A program made the translations under genes and the position numbers. Below are positions 12,683 through 22,543 of a stretch of DNA of 31,002 nucleotides, piece by piece (position 1 is the stretch's first letter; every line of letters starts with the position of its first letter). Under the pieces are notes generated by a model. That model was not told where the DNA came from and made no database searches. It saw only the letters and a list, made by a program, of their open reading frames with translations. This DNA is from Parasitella parasitica (lineage: Eukaryota > Mucoromycota > Mucoromycetes > Mucorales > Mucoraceae), in the NCBI GenBank assembly GCA_025201805.1, contig MU619269.1:109855-140856 (forward strand). Direction: 5' to 3'.

Positions 12683-13075
12683 GCCTATCATTAGCATTAC
12701 GTACAAAGATAATACGTAGGAGTGAGGGGATGATCTTTTCTACAAGACAGATAGAAAATACCCACAGCCAATCAAGTCAAGTTCTTGATGGAATTGCTTT
12801 GTCGAAATCTACTAGCGGTATGATAGGTCCCTTTCATTTTTTTACTTGATTTAGATCAACAAGTTTGCTCCTTGAATGTGCACATATTACTTATCTCTGT
12901 CATAAGCAATTATATCGTGCCGAATTTGGATTTTACAGTTGAAGAGAGAACGCAGCTAGCAGTAATTTCTCCTTATAGAACTGGAGGACTAATAATCAAT
13001 GGCAATGATAGGACAATCATGCGTCCACAATGCCATACACTACTACAAGTAAAATGCTTTAAAAGGCAACCAACT

Positions 13076-13106
13076 CCCCCCCCCCCTTTTTTTTCATGTA
13101 TAAAAG
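13076..13106 (+). promoter_or_regulatory. C11-T8 tract and TATA box before the amino acid transporter
   Basis: Eleven C (13076-13086) run into eight T (13087-13094), followed by TATAAAAG at 13099-13106. The TATA box is 75 bases before the ATG at 13174. Confidence 0.55.
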
Positions 13107-13173
13107 ATCTCATCATTTTTGAGATATTTTCCTTTTTCTTTTTCTCCTCCATCTTACAACAAGAGAGAAAAAA

Positions 13174-14887
13174 ATGTCCAACATCAATTACGGTTCGATA
13201 CCTTCATCACCACCCTTGAAAACGCACCATCTAACAGCAGCCGAACGAGATTTGCTACAATCCGACCGTCCTGGATATGGATCGAGAACAAGAACTGAAG
13301 TAGCCTTTAATTTAGTCAATGCCACCGTTGGGGCTGGTATCATTGGATTGCCATTTGCCATTGCGCATGCTGGTTTCTTTACCGGTATTGCAGCTTCAGT
13401 TGTTGTCGCTGCGCTGGCCCAGATGGGCCTCTACATGCTTGTGATTGCAGGACAGCGAGTTGGCAGCTATAAATACGCATTGCTTGTTGAACATTTACTA
13501 GGCAGACCTGGCTACCACTTTTTGAACTTTATGATTTGCGTTCAAGCAGGCGGAGGTGCTGTTAGTTATTTTATCTGTAAGTCCAACAATTAATGCAGAT
13601 TTTCATTTATACATAGCTGACTTGCCCGCTACTAGTGCTCGGCGATAGTTTACCAATGTTGTTTGAAAGATATCTTCCTCAATTTCCCATTTTGGGAGAT
13701 CGTACATTCATTTTATTGTTTGTAGGCATTACATGCGTAAGTCTACTATAGAGATCTCGTCTCTCGGCATCACTTGCGTTTTCTTACATACAACTATATA
13801 CACAGGTATTTCCGTTAAACATGTCAAGATCCATTGGTTCCTTAGCCCGCTGGTCGATCATTTCAGTTGCATGCTTACCCATTATTCTTCTCACGATTTT
13901 GATTAGAGCGCCTGCCTATGCTCCTGAAGAGAGTATTCCACTTGAATGGGTCGGAACTGATGTATTTGGTGCATTAGGCATTATGGCATTCGCATTCACT
14001 TGCCACCAAGTTGCATTTCCCAACTTCTTGACACTGGAGAACCAATCGACTCATAGCTGGAAATTGACCACCATATTATCCACCGGTATCAGCTGGTTGA
14101 TTTCAATGACCTTTGCTATTATTGGCTACTTGTGCTTTGGATCCAAAGTACAATCCAACCTGTTTATGAATTTTGCCAGCGACGACCCACTTATCAACGT
14201 TGGCCGTTTTGCACTCAGCATAAGCATGATCTTGACCATTCCGTAAGTGTGTGTAATACAAGAAAAAACGTGCTGTTTTGTATTAATATTATTTTTAGTA
14301 TGGGTATCTTTCCTACTAGAGAAGCCATCCAAAAATCGTTGGGATTCGAAACTGCCAGCAAACAGCCTACCAACAAGCAACATTACACAGTGACAATTGT
14401 ATTATTCGCCGTCATTCTGGGAATTTCCATTGCAGTGAAATCTCTTGGCACTGTGTATTCCATTGTCGGTGGGTTTTCGGCCACGACCCTCGCCTACATA
14501 TTACCTGCAGCTTCCTACCTTGTCACCCGCAGTGTCTATCATAAGAATATGAGCTCACAATCCATTCTTAACGCTTCGCAACCAAAGAATTTCATTGGTG
14601 TATTCCCTACTTTAACCGGATCAACCACTTTGACTCCTGACGAAAATGACTTGAAAGCACCCCTCTCATGGGATACTGCATCCTGTTCCTCATCTTCTGC
14701 AAGACATTTAGCTCTTGATGATGATGTTGCTACCGTAGATGGCGAGGAAATCAATGAGCCCGATTTAGGAATGTACACATCTTTAAAGCCTACTTTGCTT
14801 ATGGATATCGCAGCTGGCTTGCTTATCGTATGGGGCTTTGGAGTCATGTTCTTGTCATTATCATCAGCATTTCAAGGTTCTAATTAG
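13174..14887 (+). CDS. amino acid transporter, AAAP family (AVT6/AVT7 or SLC38 type)
   Basis: Multi-pass transporter of neutral or acidic amino acids, probably on the vacuolar membrane if it follows yeast Avt6/Avt7; substrate and location are inference. Exons are 13174-13576, 13636-13736, 13806-14242 and 14299-14887, giving 509 aa. The first helix carries the family signature FNLVNATVGAGIIGLPFAIA (residues about 46-65), where the substrate-binding glycines lie. The motif PLNMSRSIGSLARWS matches the SLC38 loop, and FAFTCHQVAFP and the TREAI segment follow the usual order. About 11 membrane helices are expected. The region near residues 405-475 is polar and Ser/Asp-rich, an extra cytosolic loop before the last helix. 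In intron 1 the first AG would cause an in-frame stop, so the acceptor CTACTAG at 13635 is used. Confidence 0.88.
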
Positions 14888-14947
14888 AAATACTCTCCTT
14901 CATCACTGTATTCCCCCCCCACCCCTATTTTTTATACACTTTTTGAC

Positions 14948-14968
14948 AATAAACATTTCAACTTTATT
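14948..14968. terminator. face-to-face poly(A) signals of the transporter and CSN6 genes
   Basis: AATAAA on the plus strand (14948-14953) and AATAAA on the minus strand (plus TTTATT, 14963-14968) are separated by nine bases. The minus-strand signal shares its first A with the CSN6 stop codon TGA. A C8 run lies nearby at 14913-14920. Confidence 0.6.
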
Positions 14969-16375
14969 CAGTTTCTTGCCATATGAATTCTCTATAAACA
15001 AGAAGAAAATTAACTCTCAAATATACGAAAGTACCAAAGCAGATTACACTTACTCTTCCCTTTTTACTGAGAGAAACAGGCTTATTGTTGGGTGCGCCAT
15101 GGCCACCATTAACCAAATTAAACTTGTCAATCAGATCATTGACAGTGTTTAATCCTTTGGTAATCGAAGCAAGATAACCGACTAATAAGACATCATTGTA
15201 TTCCTATATTGCCCCATCAATACATACTGAAATCACAGGTTGAATATAAACGTACCGTCCGGAACTGCTCGTCAAAGGCTGATTTCTCCAAAACAGGCGA
15301 TCTGGTACAGATACTAGAGATCTGGCGAATAATATCGTGGTCGATGGGTATGGCACCAGATTGGGCATCTTGCAAGTACTGATAAAGAAATCGAATTCTA
15401 GTATTCAGCATGGCAATGGCATTTCTCTGTGTAGTCAAGTGAGCAATCACTTGATGGGCCGTAAATAAATCATCCTGTCATTCATAACGATACCTACATG
15501 TATTCCCAAGACCGGTGTCTGCGCTCGAAGAACTAGGCTTAGCCACATGATCCACTGCAATACATTCAGCTTCTCCAGTCTCCACCTTGTACGTTGATTT
15601 GATGAAGACTAATCTGGTATGTCCTTCCACAATGTCAATGACAGACTCATAGATGTCGACTGGGAAGTCTTTGGCAACCCCTGCCGGCTGCAATGCCCTT
15701 GGATCCATCTGTAAAAACAGGGCTGATTCGCTCACTTGGAGGAACTATGGCGCAAGTTATTTATCTATCTTTGCTCATGTGTGCATGCAACTGCCTGTAC
15801 CTGCTCATGAAGTTTCAAATCGGCTTCGGAAGGAGCTGTTCCGAGAGTGTACCAGCCCATAAAGTCAAGATTTGGAAACACTTGTTTTACTAGATGGCCC
15901 TTTTTCTATCAGTGTTCTGGGGCGGCTACGTGTGGGAGGGCCTGTACTTACATTGCTCTAATTTGTACAATAAGAATGACTTGTCTACTACTGTGTTACT
16001 GTCATGCTCAAACGATAAGGGAAGTTCAAACGAATTGATGATATCGACATCACGTCCAGACTGCGAGGCCAATAACGCCCCGTACATACGGCCTGTATGC
16101 CATGTGAATACACGCAAAACGAAAGCTATCGTAGTTTATCTTACCGTTTTCAATGGCTGTAGGGTTCTGCAACTTTGTGCGTGTGTAATGGTCAGAGATA
16201 TTCAGCAAAACCAAGGGATGGCTACATGCACAAAGACAATATCAGTTGGATAGACACGGCAATGATTAGATACAAGCTACACATACACCGCTATAGAGAG
16301 GCCAGAGCTGCTTTGAGCAGTAGATACAATAGGTGCTGTTTGTGTAGTTTCGTCTATTATATCCATAGCGCTCAT
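14968..16375 (-). CDS. CSN6: COP9 signalosome subunit 6
   Basis: Non-catalytic MPN subunit that pairs with Csn5 in the COP9 signalosome, which removes NEDD8 from cullins. Exons in transcription order: 16375-16287, 16221-16145, 16092-15952, 15889-15801, 15744-15498, 15449-15256, 15203-15054, 14991-14968; 336 aa, against 327 in human. The MPN domain starts with HPLVLLNISDHYTR, then GALLASQSGRDVDIINSFEL, LKQVFPNLDFMGWYT and SALFLQMDP. The JAMM zinc residues are absent, as expected for CSN6. The C-terminal helices include NAIAMLNTRIRFL and YNDVLLVGYLASITK, which match the family well and fix the intron 6 acceptor at 15204. Intron 5 is only 48 bases and uses the acceptor CATCAAG; this junction and the last tiny exon are the least certain. 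It shares a divergent promoter region with the transcription factor gene. Confidence 0.9.
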
Positions 16376-17003
16376 TGTGCACTTTTTTTTCTTTTCTTTC
16401 TTTCTTTACTACAAGGAAAAAGAGCACAACCTTGATAATGCAAAACAAAAGGATGGAGAGTGAGCACTCGTGACGCGTATCTGCCATTGCAAATGGCGAG
16501 TGAAGGGCAAATCAATACGGCTAATCACAGGCAAAAGCATTGTATCACATATTTTCATCACACAAAAGCTTTTGCGCAAGCATTGACGCTCAAGATCCTT
16601 GCTATATTATGGAGGATTTTGTCATTTGTTTTAGTTGAAATACGACCATGATTTTGCCAGATGAAGGCAGGAGTGTGTTATGGGTCTATTCAAAGCTGCC
16701 AATACTGGCCAAGACTACCCATTCTCAAATGTTTGCTGGTGCAATGTTACAATCCTGGTTCTCTGGTGATAGCCATGAAAGGCACTTGACTGTCTATATA
16801 CACCATGTTCCGTAGTTGCGAATTGACAAAGCATCGTCAATGCGAGCAACAGCTGTTTCACCATGTTCACAACTTTAATTCGTGGGGGGGGGTTTAGGAT
16901 GGGGGTTTGGCAGCAGAAAAGTAGAATTTGAAACCCATTAAAGGGACAACAAAGCATCCTTTTTTCTTTTGCTCTCTCTCTTTCTCTTGAAGTAATTGGG
17001 GGA
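16376..17003. promoter_or_regulatory. shared divergent promoter region of CSN6 and the Zn2Cys6 factor
   Basis: 628 bases between two start codons pointing away from each other. It has a G9 run at 16884-16892 and pyrimidine-rich DNA just before 17004. No gene is supported; frames here are short and unrecognised. Confidence 0.55.
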
Positions 17004-20000
17004 ATGTATAATGCAATGATTCCTATAGCACCTGCAGCGCCCAATTCAACAAGCAAGACAACAAACATTCATAGGAAGAAGCGCACAAGAGCAAAGCGTA
17101 GCTGTGACCTGTGTCGAAAGAAAAAGACTCGCTGTGATAGCGATGTCAATCAACCTTGCACAAAATGCAAGCTTGCGAACGCTGAGTGCCAGTTTCTCGT
17201 AGAGCAAAAGAAACGGGGCCCTTCATCAGGGTGAGTCGTCTATTTTTTTGATATAATGTGATTCCATCTGAATTCGTCTTTTGTAGGAGCTATGTGGAAG
17301 TTCTAGAGAATAGACTGCTGCGTATGGAAAAACTGCTACAGAACATTGCAAAAGAGAAGAGTCAGGATCCCATAGACAAAGATGATGCCAATTCCTCTAG
17401 TGTTGACCGAGACGGGTATGCTAATCCCTCGCCTCCATTAAAGAACCTTTGTTTTCTTAACTCTGCAAGCCTCGCTGAAGACCAAGATGCAGAGGCAATG
17501 CCTGAGCACTTGGACGACAACGACGACGATGACGCCGCGGCTTCACCCAACATGTCATGCCCAATGAAACAGCTGGATGCTGGTGTGATAGAGAAGCAAA
17601 TGCAGCAACTCACAATATCCGATTATCAACGCACCCGCTATCTCGGTGCAAGTTCGGGTGTCCATTTCTTGAATCAAGAACTATTCAGCACCAACAAGAA
17701 GCATCGCATACCAGAAGAGCCTTCCTGGTTTGTCCAGAAACTGAACAAAGACGAGGAAGAACATGTCATCATCAAGAGCAAAGAAGTGCTGCAGGCCACA
17801 TTGAATATCGGACAGGACGGCATGATCAACCGTATCGCCCTGTTTGAAGATACCCCACATATGACTCAAGAATTCGTTGACTATCTGGTTCACATGCAAG
17901 TAGCGAATGCATAAAAAAAAAAAAAAAAGTCAGGCATACCAAAAGCTAATATCCTTTTTTTTTTAGGTACTTTACTCGTATTCACAGTTATTGTCCAATC
18001 ATCAACAAAGTTCAATTTCTTGAGCAATACTACTATCACAGCCCCTCACCTCCTGACAAATACTTGCTGTATGCTATAGTGTTTATCGGCATATCCATTT
18101 TCAAGACTGATATTACAAACGCCAAAATTTTTAATTTCTCGGCCAGTGAATTGAACGAAATAGAAGAGTCCATGAAGACCAAGGCACACAAGCTATTGAG
18201 CATTGTGTATAAAAGATCCATGATCAGCACTGTACAGGCATTGATGTTATTGAGCATGTTTATGGGACATGGCGAGAACGATGACGAAGACACAAGCCAT
18301 TGGTTCATCACAGGCATGGCTATTCGTATGGCACAGGACTTGGGTCTTCACCGCGATTGTTCAAAATGGCTGATTCCGGATTATGAGATTGAGCTTCGAA
18401 AGCGCATTTGGTTTGGTGCTTATCTGATGGATCGATGGGTTGCTGCTGAATTGGGAAGACCGATATCGATCATCGACAATGAATTTGACGTAGAACTGCC
18501 TTCGCCTTATGAATTGAATTATACATCGTCAATACACTCAGAAAAGACGAGTTTTACACCCATCTTGATATTGGAGGCGGAAGAGGCATTGGAGGGAAAC
18601 AAGCCAGTATATTCGTCATTTGTATATTTGGTAACACTATCACAGATCACAGGCCAAGTCTTGGTAGGCCTTCATTCTACCAGAGCAAAGCAGAACCGAC
18701 ACAATAGTCTAGAACTTGTCAACATTCTCGATCGCAACTTGAACAATTGGAAGACTTCCTTGCCTCCAGAGCTGCAGGTTGATTTGAGCAACCCCAGCCA
18801 TTACTTTAGCACACCGGCTGGAGTGGTGAATATGGCTTATGGCTGCGTTTTGCTGCTGCTGTATCGGCCATTTATCAGAAATCATCAAAACGACAATACG
18901 AATCTCGCATTCAAAGCGCTCAGTATCTGCACGGCAACTGCCACCAATTTGCTTGCCATTGTAGAGGCAATGGAACGAGATTATTTCGTTGCGTTACCTT
19001 GGAACATGTCAGTTTAGTAAGTTGAAATGCAATTTAATATAATTTTTTTTTTTTTTTATATTAATTTGACACACTTGCATATTTTAAGCTCGATATTCCA
19101 AGCTGCTATTGTATTCCTACATAATGCAAAAGGTGAAAATGAATTCGTCAAGGAACAAGGCCGTCAGCATTTGCTTAGATCCTCAAAGGTGTACCTGAAT
19201 GACCCCTACCTCAAGAATACTCGTGTCGTCAAAGTCCTCCAATCGTTAGTAGAGAACTTTGATGTCCAAATGGAGGATAGCAATAGTCATCGTAGCTCGA
19301 CAGATTCTCCTGTTCAGGACTCCAGTTTGAGCCATAGGAATCAGCCTGACGAAAAAGAGCGAAACGATGGTGTTAAAGACAATTCTTTTGTAGCCAAGGC
19401 CATTGCTGAACCAAATCGATATACGACACTGGAGGCGTCTCCAAAGGGAAAGAACTCCAGTACGTTTACAGTAACGACTGGCCACATACGTGGAAGTCAA
19501 AGTAGTGTGAAAAGCTCAAGCAGCAGCAGTTACCGTGAAACTACTCCTACAATCCCCAATCCATTCGCTACAACACCTCATTTAGGCGGAACACGCCCTG
19601 AAGACATGTTTTATTCATCGCTATCTATGGGATTTGGGAGTAACATGTTTGAGCAGCAGCAGCAACAAGGCCGGGCTATGAGCATGGACTTTGAAAAGAG
19701 CTGTTTATTTGGATCAGAAACCGTTGACCCGATCCCTGGTCGAAATATATCAGGGGCCCAGCAATGTTCGAGTATAGGAGAAGGCCAATGCTCATTAACG
19801 TATGATTCACAACAGCACCAACGGTATCCAACAGCATCATCAACGAGCACAAACAATACAACGCCAACAGAGCCCAGCTACACTGCTCCGTCGTGCCAAC
19901 AACCACAACAAAGCGCCAATACATTTTTGGACATTTACAACATGGAGCCGATAGCTCAACCACAGCCAACGCAATTTGATCTAGCAAGCTTAAGCTCTCA

Positions 20001-20100
20001 GGTACCTTTGTGGGATGTTCCAAGCGGTGTTACTTGGAATGAATGGGAATCTTTTCTCAAATCAAATGTAGATAATACAAATGCATCAACGCTAATATAA
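17004..20100 (+). CDS. Zn(II)2Cys6 transcription factor with fungal MHR domain
   Basis: Nuclear DNA-binding regulator; its target genes cannot be told from sequence. Exons are 17004-17230, 17287-17895, 17967-19016 and 19089-20100, giving 965 aa. The binuclear zinc cluster has Cys at residues 34, 37, 44, 52, 55 and 62 (CX2CX6CX7CX2CX6C) behind a basic stretch. The linker KKRGPSSG and the helix SYVEVLENRLLRMEKLL form the dimerising coiled coil typical of Gal4/XlnR-like factors. The middle region (about 280-630) is the Fungal_trans domain, with YFTRIHSYCPII, DLGLHRD, RKRIWFGAYLMDRW and LGRPISI. The tail is Ser/Thr/Gln-rich, with a short Gln run coded near 19650-19668, and looks like an activation region. 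Intron 2 must be spliced as GC-AG (17896-17966); the ordinary GT donor at 17900 shifts the frame. Confidence 0.88.
17896..17966 (+). other. GC-AG intron 2 of the Zn2Cys6 gene
   Basis: Donor GCAAGT, acceptor TTTTAG, phase 2. It joins LVHM to YFTRIHS and keeps the MHR domain in frame. It contains A16 (17913-17928) and T10 (17955-17964). Confidence 0.7.
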
Positions 20101-20446
20101 AAAAGAGTGGAAATTTGACTTTTTTGATATTGTACCACATGTAAGAACATCCCTTTTTTTTCTCTCTCTCTCTCTCTCTCCCAGGAAAAAAAAAGTGTAG
20201 TGGTAATGACCCCCTCTTTTTTTTTTCTTTTTTTAAAAGTAATTGGGGTTACAGTTGTTGAGAGACAAGCTTTAATTTGTCGCTTAGGGCTAATATGAAA
20301 CATAAAAAGAGGTTTAATTCATTGCATTAATAATACGGCGCTTGATTGAATTGCATAGTGCTTTACTTTTTGCAACGCCTTCGTAGGGTTGAAGTTTAAA
20401 GTAGTAAATATTTCATTCAACTTTACAATTTGTCAGTTTGGAATGG
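20101..20446. other. 3' flank of the Zn2Cys6 gene
   Basis: Contains a (TC)10 repeat at 20161-20180 and A/T runs. No clear AATAAA and no gene. Confidence 0.5.
20161..20180. repeat. (TC)10 dinucleotide microsatellite
   Basis: Ten TC units just after the stop of the transcription factor gene, in its likely 3' UTR. Confidence 0.8.
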
Positions 20447-21205
20447 CTATAAGGTCGTTAAAGCGTCACCAATTCTAGAAGATAGAGTCTCTTCTTTCAT
20501 CAAGCGGTGGTGCTTCATCTTTCTTTTCGCTAAAGACCAGAACTACTCAATAGGATTTGTCTCATCCGAACAAAGAGGGAGATATATTACTCTATAACCT
20601 CTAGCTTCGATTTTTCGAATCATCGGTTTAGATTTATAAATGCTAGCATTATCCATCACTAAATAGCTAATCTTTAAATCCTCATCCTCACCCATTTTAT
20701 CAAATTAATGAACTTGATAAAATGGCCAGTTGTTGTGCCTTTTAGTATCAACTTTACACTGGCATCATCCTCTGGGGCAGCTTCGTCGTGGTTCGCCTCA
20801 GCAACAGCCCTCTTCTTCCCACTGTCACCCTTTCTCTTCTTTTTAGCAGCAGATTTGGAAAGAGACTTGTTAAAAACGACAGACGAATGGATAGCACCGA
20901 TATTTGAGTGGGAGGTTACTCTTGTTTTTGGTGTTTTTACTACAGCAATTTTTTGTGTAGCCCGGATCTTGGTCCTTCCAATTCATAAACCACTGGTGTC
21001 TTGTCTCCGGATTGTCAGTAGAGTTCCTGACTTTGGCTTTAAAATTGAGGATTTTTAACAGTAATCTGCATAGTATTCCTCAAATGGTGATTAAGCTGCG
21101 ACTTTGACGACATGGAAAGGTCCTGGAACTGTCGTATAATGTCGTCAGCAAATAGTCGAGAATCGTCCTCTAGCAAATTCTTTATATAATCCTCACTGTA
21201 TGAAA
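20447..21205 (-). pseudogene. broken Tc1/mariner-like transposase (DDE_3 superfamily)
   Basis: Decayed transposase read on the minus strand in several frames. The 5' piece (about 21045-21200) has LFADDIIRQFQDL and NTMQITVKNPQF, then a stop. The frame then shifts to RNSTDNPETRHQWFMNWKDQD (about 20945-21048). It shifts again to VVKTPKTR and IGAIHSS (about 20715-20943), and last to the catalytic half with SYLVMDNASI, EARGYRVIYLP and NPIE-stop-FWSLAK (20447-20700). The second catalytic Asp (codon 20651-20653) and the Glu (20546-20548) remain. The first catalytic Asp block (usually VFIDEAGF) seems deleted near 20944. An in-frame TAG at 20543-20545 follows NPIE. Terminal inverted repeats and target duplications were not found. 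It cannot make an active enzyme. Family motifs are recalled, not searched. Confidence 0.85.
20692..20725. repeat. 12-base perfect inverted repeat inside the transposase relic
   Basis: CCATTTTATCAA (20692-20703) and TTGATAAAATGG (20714-20725) flank a 10-base spacer. It lies exactly where the transposase reading frame breaks before the catalytic half. Confidence 0.9.
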
Positions 21206-21437
21206 ATACTCATTACGAAAACCCTCGTTTTATATTTTCATTTAAGGAGTGCGTAATTACCTGATTTTCATGTTGATTTGCTGTTAGTTGAAATCAGAAA
21301 AGTTGTGTTACATTTTTTTATTGTCAATGTGTAACTGATCATTTCGTTCTTGGTCTTCTTTATCTCTTTGTCTTGTTCTCTTTTTCTCTTTCTTTTATAT
21401 ATATAAATATACGCATTTCCTTTCGAGTAAAACAAAC
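21206..21437 (+). promoter_or_regulatory. upstream region of OPY2
   Basis: AT-rich. A TATATATATAAATATA stretch at about 21395-21410 lies 28-43 bases before the ATG and is the best TATA candidate; a pyrimidine-rich tract precedes it. Confidence 0.4.
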
Positions 21438-22543
21438 ATGGATTTTTTTGATAGGTCTTTGCTCTTTCTTTTACTAACAAGTTCAGTCAGTCTTTGCTCT
21501 GCACAAAGTAAATGATTGTTAAGCGAAATAAATATGTTTTACATGGAAATTAATCCCTTTATTTATATATATACACAGACTGTAAAACAAACTGCTCTTC
21601 TGTCTGCTCACCAAGCTGCTCAGGGAACGATGTTTGTACTGTAGGCACAATGACAACCTGCGGCGTCTGTCCTGTGCCAAAATGTGTGTCGAGATCGACG
21701 TTAGGTCTTCCAAACATTGAAGATTCGCAAACAGCTAAAAGTAGCAGTTCAAATGCTGGACTGATTGGAGGCCTTGTGGGAGGTTTACTGAGTGCAGGTT
21801 TAATTATTGGTGTTCTTGTATGCTTGTTTATCCGCCGTAGAAATAAAAGAAAGAATAGTCTGCCTTTGGCTATCCAAAACAAGCAACTAAGCAGCAATTT
21901 AACAAAGAATAGAGAAATGCAAGAGGGAGCGGGTCGCCAAGCTATGTCTGGTGTTATTCCAGTAACTTTTATACCTCCTACTGCAAGTGGTCATAACAGC
22001 GTTTATGCAGAATCACAAGCAAAAGCACCTCACTCTTCTCATGGCATCAACAATGTTGAAAACCCTTTCAACGATCGTCCTATCTCCAATGCACACAGCA
22101 TCTTGACAAACACAACGACTACGACTGATTATCGTAGTAGACGAGGTTCATCCGAATCAAATATCAGCCGTCAACAGATTGCAACGGTTGCTCAAGCAAC
22201 TCAAATTACAAGAGCAAAACCACAAATCATGCGAGTCAACACCGTATTGGTAAAGAACGGGCCTACCCGTAGTGGGTCATTCAAAAAGACAATACAACCC
22301 GAGAGAACAAATCCATTGAACCCTACATCAACTATAGCAGCTTCTCAAGCACAATTATCAGCAGTTACAGCAACAACAATTGACGAAGAAAACCCTTTTG
22401 ATGATAAGAATATTGCCACTACATCGCCAACTAAATCTAACACTGATAATGTTGTTACTGGCCCTAGAGATAACAAGGCCACTGATAGTCTTGTGTCTGC
22501 TCCAGGCGATGGAGAAATCACAATCTTTTGGCATGGGAGCTAA
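21438..22543 (+). CDS. OPY2: Opy2-type membrane anchor protein
   Basis: Single-pass plasma membrane protein. In yeast, Opy2 recruits the adaptor Ste50 and so brings Ste11 to the membrane for osmotic and filamentous-growth signalling. Exons 21438-21507 and 21579-22543 give 344 aa. Exon 1 encodes almost exactly a signal peptide (LLFLLLTSSVSLCSA). The short ectodomain has eight Cys within about 40 residues (CKTNC, SVC, PSC, DVC, TTCGVC, KC), the Opy2 N-terminal pattern. A glycine-rich membrane helix (LIGGLVGGLLSAGLIIGVLV) is followed by the stop-transfer RRRNKRK. The cytosolic tail contains GVIPVTFIPPT, close to a conserved fungal Opy2 motif, and two acidic ENPF[ND]D motifs like those that bind Ste50. 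The rest of the tail is low-complexity Ser/Thr/Asn-rich. The name rests on the Cys pattern plus tail motifs, as overall identity in this family is low. Confidence 0.8.

Larger units (their letters stand above)
10159..13173. other. 3 kb gene-poor, AT-rich stretch
   Basis: No supportable gene. The longest frames, at 10930-11151 (-) and 12291-12494 (+), are short, have no recognisable motif and lie in biased AT-rich sequence. The right end holds the promoter of the amino acid transporter. It contains an assembly gap, several A and T runs and two microsatellites, listed separately. No tRNA-like B box in context was seen. Confidence 0.5.

Noticed and set aside
15182-15251. Alternative CSN6 intron 6 (donor GTTTAT, acceptor TTATTAG)
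   Set aside because: It keeps the frame but deletes the conserved YNDVLLV segment; donor GTACGT with the acceptor at 15204 restores it.
16715-17068. 117-codon minus-strand frame in the CSN6/transcription factor spacer
   Set aside because: It crosses the zinc-factor start codon and low-complexity DNA; no recognisable domain.
20708-21058. 116-codon plus-strand open frame
   Set aside because: It is antisense to the transposase relic, whose motifs explain the sequence.
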